Below are positions 1-4,039 of a DNA stretch of 5,965 bases, piece after piece (the first letter of the stretch is position 1; each line of letters opens with the position of its first letter). Under the pieces are notes generated by a model. That model was not told the origin of the DNA. It saw nothing but the letters and a program-made list of their open reading frames with translations, and did no database searches. Where the stretch lies: the NCBI GenBank assembly GCA_041288195.1, contig JBGGME010000012.1, forward strand, positions 1 through 5,965, in the 5' to 3' direction. The position numbers were made by a program, and so were the translations under genes. Source of the DNA: AWTP1-13 sp041288195. Its GTDB lineage: Bacteria > Pseudomonadota > Alphaproteobacteria > Rhizobiales > Hyphomicrobiaceae.

Positions 1-93
1 GGCCTCGGTCACCGTCTTGCCGAACATCGCCGACATGCCGACCTTGAGGTCTTCCAGATAAAGGCCATGCATGGCCGCGAAATCAGTCGACAC
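1..93 (-). CDS. MaoC-like dehydratase, 5' part (runs off left edge)
   Basis: Only the first 31 codons are present; the gene continues beyond base 1. The reverse strand reads from a GTG at 93 and gives LYLEDLKVGMSAMFGKTVTE (residues 11-30). This is close to the opening signature of MaoC-family hotdog-fold hydratases, (Y/F)-x-ED-L-x-VG-x-x-x-x-x-x-KTVTEAD. Known members hydrate trans-2-enoyl-CoA esters to 3-hydroxyacyl-CoA in the cytoplasm. The catalytic Asp/His segment lies outside the window, so activity cannot be judged. GTG at 93 is preferred because GAGGAG (104-109, reverse strand) sits 10 nt upstream. An in-frame ATG at 72-70 has no ribosome binding site but cannot be excluded. It is divergent from the kinase gene across 69 bp in which I see no convincing promoter. 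A role in acyl-CoA metabolism would fit that neighbour, but this is inference. Confidence 0.8.
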   Translation of the reverse strand, partial: MSTDFAAMHGLYLEDLKVGMSAMFGKTVTEA

Positions 94-103
94 GTCGTGG
101 CTT

Positions 104-109
104 CTCCTC
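104..109 (-). promoter_or_regulatory. Shine-Dalgarno deciding the GTG start of the MaoC gene
   Basis: Reverse-strand GAGGAG lies 10 nt before the GTG at 93. The spacing is slightly long. The alternative in-frame ATG at 72 has no purine-rich sequence before it, so this site favours the GTG. Confidence 0.5.
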
Positions 110-162
110 GCTGGGGCGGCGCCCTCTTACCACGCTGTCGGGCCTGTGCCACAGTCTGGTGA

Positions 163-1212
163 ATGACCGTTCACGCAGGTTCCGAAGCCGATCAGGTCGC
201 GGGCGCCCTTGCCAGAGCAGCCGGTCGGCACTTCGCGAGGCCGGCCGCGATCGAGCGGCTCAAGCGGGAGTCGGGTGGCGCCTCGCGCCAGACCTGGAGC
301 TTCGATGCCGTGGTGGACGGCAAGCGCCACGGCCTGATCCTGCGCCGCGATCCGCCGACGACAGGTCCGGTGGGGGGGCCGGTGGAGGGCAAGCCCGGCG
401 CCGGCTCGAGCACGGCATTGGACCGCGCCACCGAGTTTCGCGTGCTGGCCGCCGCCCACAAAGGCGGCGTGCGGGCGCCGCGGGTGCTGTTCGAGCTCAC
501 CCCGCTGGATGGATTGGGCGACGGCTTCGTCATGCAGCGCGTCGATGGCACGGCGATCGCGCGCAAGCTCCTGCGCGATGCGCCTTACGAGAAGGCGCGG
601 ACGATGATCGCGAGCCAGCTCGGCGAGATCCTGGCGCGCATCCATGCCGTCGACCTTGGCGATCTGCCGCCGCTGGTTCATCGCGAGGCGGCCGACCACG
701 TCGCCGGCATGCGTCGCGCCCTCGACGCGCTCAGACAGCCGCAACCGGTCTTCGAGCTGGCGCTCTCCTGGCTCGACCGGCGCCGGCCGTCGCCGATCGC
801 CAGGCCATTGCTGGTGCACGGCGACTACCGCACCGGCAACTACCTCGCCGACGAGGAGGGCGTGACGGCGATCCTCGACTGGGAGGGCGCCCATCTCGGC
901 GACCCCGTGGAGGACCTGGGCTGGCTCTGCGTCAAGAGCTGGCGCTTCGGCGCGGTCGACAAGCCCGCCGGCGGCTTCGGCAGCCGCGAGGAGCTGTGGG
1001 TCGCCTACGAGCGTGCGGGCGGCGCCAAGGTCGATCCCGCGCGCGCCCATTGGTGGGAAGTGTTCGGCACGGTGCGCTGGGGCATCATCTGCCATCAGCA
1101 GGCGTGGCGGCATCTCTCGGGTGCGGTGAAGTCGATGGAGCTCGCCTCGATCGGCCGCCGCGCCGTCGAGACCGAGGTCGACCTGCTGCAGCTATTGAAG
1201 GCTGGAGGTTAG
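163..1212 (+). CDS. APH-family phosphotransferase (ACAD10/LvaA-like kinase)
   Basis: A cytoplasmic, protein-kinase-fold small-molecule kinase of 349 residues, the usual length for the family. Visible landmarks are a glycine-rich loop SGGASRQTW (37-45), the strand LILRR (58-62) where the usual lysine is an arginine (typical of the ACAD10-like branch, from memory), the Brenner catalytic motif HGDYRTGN (219-226, catalytic D221, metal ligand N226) and the metal-binding DWE (239-241). The ATG at 163 is preceded directly by an in-frame TGA (160-162), so the start cannot be further upstream; the Shine-Dalgarno is weak. Antibiotic resistance is unlikely. Relatives sit in acyl-CoA degradation clusters, and LvaA of Pseudomonas putida phosphorylates 4-hydroxyvaleryl-CoA. 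Here the neighbours are a MaoC hydratase and a DUF6285 protein, which suits a hydroxyacyl-CoA kinase. The family assignment is firm; the substrate is inferred. Confidence 0.9.
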   Translation: MTVHAGSEADQVAGALARAAGRHFARPAAIERLKRESGGASRQTWSFDAVVDGKRHGLILRRDPPTTGPVGGPVEGKPGAGSSTALDRATEFRVLAAAHKGGVRAPRVLFELTPLDGLGDGFVMQRVDGTAIARKLLRDAPYEKARTMIASQLGEILARIHAVDLGDLPPLVHREAADHVAGMRRALDALRQPQPVFELALSWLDRRRPSPIARPLLVHGDYRTGNYLADEEGVTAILDWEGAHLGDPVEDLGWLCVKSWRFGAVDKPAGGFGSREELWVAYERAGGAKVDPARAHWWEVFGTVRWGIICHQQAWRHLSGAVKSMELASIGRRAVETEVDLLQLLKAGG

Positions 1213-1230
1213 CGGCATGCTCCGATCAAG

Positions 1231-1318
1231 CGTCTTGCCGGAGCGCGGGCCTCCAGGCCCGCATCTTTGTCGATACAACGACATGAGCGGACCTGGAGGT
1301 CCGCGCTCCGGCAAGACG
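1231..1318. repeat. Nested intergenic inverted repeat (REP/BIME-like)
   Basis: Two 32-bp arms, 1231-1262 and 1287-1318, are inverted copies identical at 30 of 32 positions. Each begins from the outside with CGTCTTGCCGGAGCGCGG. The inner part of each arm is itself palindromic: GCGGGCC-TCCA-GGCCCGC on the left (left 7-mer starting at 1245) and GCGGACC-TGGA-GGTCCGC on the right (from 1287). The two differences between arms form a compensated pair, G-C on the left and A-T on the right, so each small hairpin is kept intact. The 24-bp centre contains TGTCG-atacaa-CGACA (1268-1283). The element fills most of the gap between the kinase stop and the DUF6285 start. No transposase or flanking direct repeat is visible. 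It may act as a REP-type element, an attenuator or an mRNA stabiliser; its function is not shown. Confidence 0.85.
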
Positions 1319-1329
1319 GTAGCCTAGCC

Positions 1330-1689
1330 ATGGCACAGGATCGTCCGACCATGGCCGAGCTTCTCACCGCCATCGCGGATCTGTTGCGCGAGGAAGTGAC
1401 GCCCGTGCTCGACAAGGCCGACCCCCGGCTCGGTTTCCAGATGCGCGTCGCCGCCAATTCGCTGGCCATTCTCGAGCGTGAGGCGAGGCTTGGTCCCGCG
1501 GCCGACCGACGCGAGCACGAGCGGCTGGTGGCGCTGCTCGGCCGCGACGCCAGCCTCGACGATCTCAACCGTGAGCTGGCCCGCCAACTGCGCAGCGGCG
1601 AACGCGACGAGCGCGATGCGACCTTGATGGCGCATCTGGAGGCGACCATCGCCGACAAGATCGCGATCGCCAACCCGAAATGGCGCTGA
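1330..1689 (+). CDS. DUF6285 family protein (LvaB-like kinase partner?)
   Basis: A 119-residue, mostly helical, soluble protein with no signal peptide, membrane segment or obvious catalytic motif. Recognisable DUF6285 features, recalled from the family, are an N-terminal RPTMAELLTAIADLLREEV (residues 5-23), a central MRVAANSLAILERE, DDLNRELARQLRSGE, and a C-terminal HLEATIADKIAIANPKW. Members are usually encoded immediately after an APH-type phosphotransferase, as here. The P. putida counterpart is probably LvaB, a small protein needed for LvaA kinase activity; that equivalence is from memory. The ATG at 1330 is chosen because the conserved family sequence starts there. The frame is open back to a TTG at 1267, but that extension would encode the repeat arm. 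No clear Shine-Dalgarno precedes 1330, whose leader is the edge of the repeat. It is convergent with the LysR gene, 20 bp apart. Confidence 0.8.
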   Translation: MAQDRPTMAELLTAIADLLREEVTPVLDKADPRLGFQMRVAANSLAILEREARLGPAADRREHERLVALLGRDASLDDLNRELARQLRSGERDERDATLMAHLEATIADKIAIANPKWR

Positions 1690-1695
1690 CACTCG

Positions 1696-1707
1696 CGGGC
1701 AAGCCCG
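1696..1707. terminator. Short hairpin between convergent genes
   Basis: CGGGC-AA-GCCCG lies in the 20-bp gap between the DUF6285 stop and the LysR stop and could serve either strand. In practice it would be a 4-bp stem with a CAAG loop. There is no T-run on either strand, so it is at best a weak terminator and may be chance in GC-rich DNA. Confidence 0.2.
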
Positions 1708-1709
1708 AC

Positions 1710-2609
1710 CTATCGCCTCACGCGCGACCGCGCCACGCCGACCAGGGCCTGCACCATGAGTGCCGCCGTCGGCGACAGCGGGGTGTCGGCCCGCGTGAAG
1801 ATTCCAATTCTGGGGCGCGGGATGCTCTCGCGGACGTGGATGCGCTGGAGATACCGGTGCGCCATCGGCTCCTCGATGATTTCGGGCAGGAGCAGGCCAA
1901 GAAGGTCGGTCCGCGCGATCAGCGACAAGGCCGTGACGTAGGATTCGCAATGCACCAGCCCATTGGGCGATGACAGGCCGGCGGCACTGAAGGCCCGCTC
2001 CAGAGCACCGCCCGACCCCGGTGGATAGAAGACCAGCCACGGCGCGTTCGCGAGATCAGACAACGACGTCGCGCGCGCCAGCGGATGACCTTTGCGGGCC
2101 GCGACGACAAGCTCCAGCCGCAAGAGCGGCCGGAAATGAATCCCGGGCTCGGTGGTTTCAGCGACCTTCTCGGTAACCGCGAAGTCGAGGGTTTCGTCGC
2201 GCACGAGGGGAAGGAGCGCATTGCGCATGCCCTCCCGGATCCGCACCTGCGCCCGGGGGCGCTCCGCCCGGAAACGAGCCATCGCGCCGGGCACCAGGGG
2301 CAGGCCCACCGCCGGCCCGATACCGAAGGCCACCGTGCCCTCAGTGCCGCCGCGCAAGGCCGCCAGGTCTTCCTGGACCTTGCGCAGCTCGCCCTGAACG
2401 ACGCGGGCACGGGCAACGAAGGCGCGGCCCGCGGCGGTGAGCGCAACGCCGCGCGAGGTCCGTGTCAGGAGCTGGGCCTGAAACTCCCGTTCGAGATCGG
2501 CAAGGCTCTTGCTCATGGCGGGCTGCGATATGCCAATGCGTCGCGCCGCCGCCCGCAGGCTGCCGGCCTCGCTCACCGCGATCAGGTCCCTGATCTGATT
2601 CAGGCGCAT
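1710..2609 (-). CDS. LysR-type transcriptional regulator
   Basis: A 299-residue protein of standard LysR length. Residues 1-61 form the winged helix-turn-helix: RDLIAVSEAGSLRAAARRIG, then ISQPAMSKSLADLEREF (recognition helix), then LLTRTSRGVALTAAG. A linker helix (about 62-90) follows, then a two-lobed periplasmic-binding-like effector domain (about 92-295) with a hinge strand near GTVAFGIGPAVG. Such proteins bind DNA as tetramers and respond to a small ligand. ATG at 2609 is correct because the HTH starts at the family's usual distance. A weak GGTAGG lies 9 nt upstream, inside a T-N11-A palindrome (2615-2629), which suggests autoregulation. It is divergent from the Bug receptor gene across 96 bp, the classic arrangement of a LysR gene and its target, so it probably controls that gene. 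The ligand cannot be told from sequence. Confidence 0.95.
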   Translation of the reverse strand: MRLNQIRDLIAVSEAGSLRAAARRIGISQPAMSKSLADLEREFQAQLLTRTSRGVALTAAGRAFVARARVVQGELRKVQEDLAALRGGTEGTVAFGIGPAVGLPLVPGAMARFRAERPRAQVRIREGMRNALLPLVRDETLDFAVTEKVAETTEPGIHFRPLLRLELVVAARKGHPLARATSLSDLANAPWLVFYPPGSGGALERAFSAAGLSSPNGLVHCESYVTALSLIARTDLLGLLLPEIIEEPMAHRYLQRIHVRESIPRPRIGIFTRADTPLSPTAALMVQALVGVARSRVRR

Positions 2610-2614
2610 TGGCT

Positions 2615-2629
2615 ATAACCTACCGTTAT
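2615..2629. promoter_or_regulatory. Candidate LysR box (T-N11-A palindrome)
   Basis: ATAAC-CTACC-GTTAT is a perfect 5+5 bp inverted repeat containing T-N11-A (T2616, A2628), the LysR-family operator pattern. It lies 5 bp upstream of the LysR ATG and its centre is 84 bp upstream of the Bug ATG. It is AT-rich inside GC-rich surroundings. The position suits autorepression and an upstream activation site for the divergent gene. No clear -35/-10 pair was found. Confidence 0.6.
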
Positions 2630-2691
2630 CGCTCTCAAGCGTGCAACATCTCGCGCCCGCGCCGCCGATGTGATGTGCTGCACTTGCAATC

Positions 2692-2698
2692 AGGGAGG
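2692..2698 (+). promoter_or_regulatory. Shine-Dalgarno of the Bug receptor gene
   Basis: AGGGAGG sits 7 nt before the ATG at 2706. It decides this start over the upstream in-frame ATGs at 2670 and 2673, which would place twelve residues (including Cys-Cys) ahead of the signal peptide. Confidence 0.8.
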
Positions 2699-2705
2699 CA
2701 TCGGC

Positions 2706-3677
2706 ATGCACAAGGCGGCGCTGGCATTACTCCTGGCATTGGTTGGCCTCCCACTGACGGCGACCGCCCAGACGCAACAGTATCCGACAGGAACGATCCG
2801 AATCATCGCACCCGCGCCACCGGGAAGCCCGAGGGACCTCCGCGCACGCTGGACCGCCGACCAGCTCGGCTCGGCATTGAGCCAGCCCGTCATGGTGGAC
2901 AATCGGGCCGGCGCCGGCGGCAACATCGGCATGGAAGCGGCGGCAAAGAGCGCCCCGGACGGGCGCACCCTGGTGATCGTGGACAACGGCACGCTGGCGA
3001 TGAACCCGCATCTCTATGATCGCACGGGATACGACGCTCTCGCCGATTTCATACCGGTGGTGAGGCTGGTCGAGGCGCCCTTGATGCTCGCCGTTCGCTC
3101 TGACTTGCCGGCACGATCCGTTGCCGATGTGATCAAGCTCGCCAAGGAAAAGCCCGGCCAACTGACCTACGGATCGCCCGGAGTGGGAACGCCGCCTCAT
3201 CTGGCCAATGAATTGTTCAAGAGGACGGCGGGCATCGACGTCGCGCACGTTCCCTACAAGGGGATGTCGCCCGCTCTCACGGATCTCATGGCAGGCCGCA
3301 TCGACTATATGATCGACAATATCGGCCTGCTGTCGCAGCAGGCCGCGGCGGGAAAAATCCGCGCCCTGGCAATCACCGGCCCCAGGCGCATCGCGGCCGC
3401 GCCCGACGTGCCGACGATGGCCGAAGCAGGCCTGCCGGGATACGAATTTTCGGCCTGGATGGGCGTGGCGGTGCCTGCCGGCACGCCGGCGGCGATCGTC
3501 CAGCGCCTCAACGCGGAACTGGTGCGCGCGCTCCGCAGCCCCGCCGGGAAGGCGTGGTTCGAAGCGCAAGGCGGTGAAGTCGTCGCCGATTCGCCCGACG
3601 TGTTTGCCCAGGCCGTCCGGTCGGAGCACGCCCGCTGGCGTGAGGTCATTCAGGACGCTCGCATCAAGGCGGAGTAG
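2706..3677 (+). CDS. Bug/TctC-family periplasmic solute-binding receptor
   Basis: A 323-residue secreted receptor of the tripartite tricarboxylate transporter (TTT) family, at the standard length. Residues 1-21 are a Sec signal peptide (HK at the N-terminus, hydrophobic core ALALLLALVG, cleavage after ATA with Q22 first). The mature protein carries family signatures: YPTGTIRIIAPAPPGSPRD (25-43, usually PFPPGG-x-x-D), QPVMVDNRAGAGGNIGMEAA, SAPDGRTLVI, LTYGSPGVGTPPHLANELFK, HVPYKGMSPALTDLMAGRID and DVPTMAEAGLPGYEFSAWMG. Bug proteins bind small carboxylates or similar compounds in the periplasm and deliver them to TctA/TctB. No TctA/TctB gene is adjacent, as is common for orphan Bug genes. Some orphan Bugs act as signal sensors. 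Its expression is probably governed by the divergent LysR through the palindrome at 2615-2629. The ligand is unknown. Confidence 0.95.
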   Translation: MHKAALALLLALVGLPLTATAQTQQYPTGTIRIIAPAPPGSPRDLRARWTADQLGSALSQPVMVDNRAGAGGNIGMEAAAKSAPDGRTLVIVDNGTLAMNPHLYDRTGYDALADFIPVVRLVEAPLMLAVRSDLPARSVADVIKLAKEKPGQLTYGSPGVGTPPHLANELFKRTAGIDVAHVPYKGMSPALTDLMAGRIDYMIDNIGLLSQQAAAGKIRALAITGPRRIAAAPDVPTMAEAGLPGYEFSAWMGVAVPAGTPAAIVQRLNAELVRALRSPAGKAWFEAQGGEVVADSPDVFAQAVRSEHARWREVIQDARIKAE

Positions 3678-3687
3678 CCTCTCCCGC

Positions 3688-3716
3688 ACTTTGCCACTGA
3701 CACGTCCTGGCAAAGT
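3688..3716. promoter_or_regulatory. 9+9 bp inverted repeat between the Bug and dodecin genes
   Basis: ACTTTGCCA (3688-3696) and TGGCAAAGT (3708-3716) are perfect inverted copies separated by 11 bp. The element begins 11 bp after the Bug stop and ends 37 bp before the dodecin ATG. It could be a terminator stem for the Bug transcript, although it has no T-run, or a dimeric repressor/activator site in the dodecin promoter. An AT-containing, spaced dyad looks more like an operator than a terminator. Confidence 0.45.
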
Positions 3717-3741
3717 CGTAAGCTTCCCTCGACGACATACG

Positions 3742-3747
3742 AAGGAG
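3742..3747 (+). promoter_or_regulatory. Shine-Dalgarno of the dodecin gene
   Basis: AAGGAG lies 6 nt before the ATG at 3754, a near-ideal site that fixes the short dodecin start within a reading frame that is open further upstream. Confidence 0.85.
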
Positions 3748-3753
3748 AAGCGG

Positions 3754-3972
3754 ATGACGACCAGCCGAACCTACGTGAAGTCCGAAGTCGTCGGCAGTTC
3801 CGACAAGTCTGTGTCCGACGCCATCGAATCCGCGATCGCGACCGCGTCGCGTTCACTGCGCAATCTCGAATGGTTCGAGGTGGTCGACGTTCGCGGAAGC
3901 ATCCGCGACAACAAGGTCGCCAATTACCAAGTCACGCTCAAGCTGGGCTTGCGGTACGAGCCAAAGACGTAG
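3754..3972 (+). CDS. Dodecin, flavin-binding storage protein
   Basis: A 72-residue cytoplasmic protein. Dodecins assemble as hollow dodecamers that bind riboflavin, FMN or FAD in stacked pairs, buffering free flavin and quenching its photochemistry. The whole chain matches the family: VKSEVVGSSDKSVSDAIESA (8-27), a helix containing AIATASRSLRNL, the signature EWFEVVDVRG (39-48), and KVANYQVTLKLGLRYE (54-69). W40 is the tryptophan expected to stack on the isoalloxazine ring, and Q59 is the position of the flavin-contacting glutamine known from archaeal dodecin. A strong Shine-Dalgarno precedes it, and an inverted repeat upstream may be a control site. It lies 67 bp before the pgaA-like gene on the same strand. 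Co-transcription is possible, but a hairpin lies between them. Nothing links dodecin functionally to the neighbours. Confidence 0.95.
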   Translation: MTTSRTYVKSEVVGSSDKSVSDAIESAIATASRSLRNLEWFEVVDVRGSIRDNKVANYQVTLKLGLRYEPKT

Positions 3973-3978
3973 CGAAGA

Positions 3979-4024
3979 GCCCGCGTGGCTTGCGTGCCTG
4001 CAGCTTGACGGCAAGTTCGCGGGC
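3979..4024. terminator. Imperfect hairpin after the dodecin gene
   Basis: GCCCGCG (3979-3985) pairs with CGCGGGC (4018-4024). Inside it CTTGC (3989-3993) pairs with GCAAG (4011-4015), with a 3/2 internal loop and a 17-nt apex. It starts 7 nt after the dodecin stop and ends 15 nt before the next ATG. The right arm also overlaps the 10-bp palindrome GCGGGCCCGC (4019-4028). No T-run follows, so it could be a Rho-independent-like block or a leader structure for the downstream gene. Confidence 0.3.
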
Positions 4025-4039
4025 CCGCATCGTCGGTTG

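Noticed and set aside
127..1113. Long reverse-strand open frame opposite the kinase gene (328 codons)
   Set aside because: It is the shadow of a high-GC gene: the composition is Arg/Ala/Gly-rich with no family motif, while the forward frame has full kinase motifs.
163..1212. Aminoglycoside-resistance gene
   Set aside because: The APH fold is shared, but the SGGAS...LRR type N-lobe and the MaoC/DUF6285 neighbours point to the acyl-CoA-linked branch.
159..1286. Forward 375-codon frame overlapping the kinase gene
   Set aside because: It is a +2-type shadow, extremely Arg-rich and without domains. The kinase in the neighbouring frame explains the DNA.
1267..1329. Upstream TTG extension of the DUF6285 protein
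   Set aside because: It would translate the right arm of the inverted repeat, has no ribosome binding site, and adds residues not seen at the start of this family as I know it.
2727..3713. Reverse-strand 328-codon frame opposite the Bug receptor
   Set aside because: The residue pattern is His/Arg/Gly-rich and without motifs; the receptor gene on the other strand has every family signature.
3708..3724. Possible sigma-54 (-24/-12) promoter before the dodecin gene
   Set aside because: TGG...GC is present, but 11 nt rather than 10 separate the GG and GC elements and the -12 flanks do not match.
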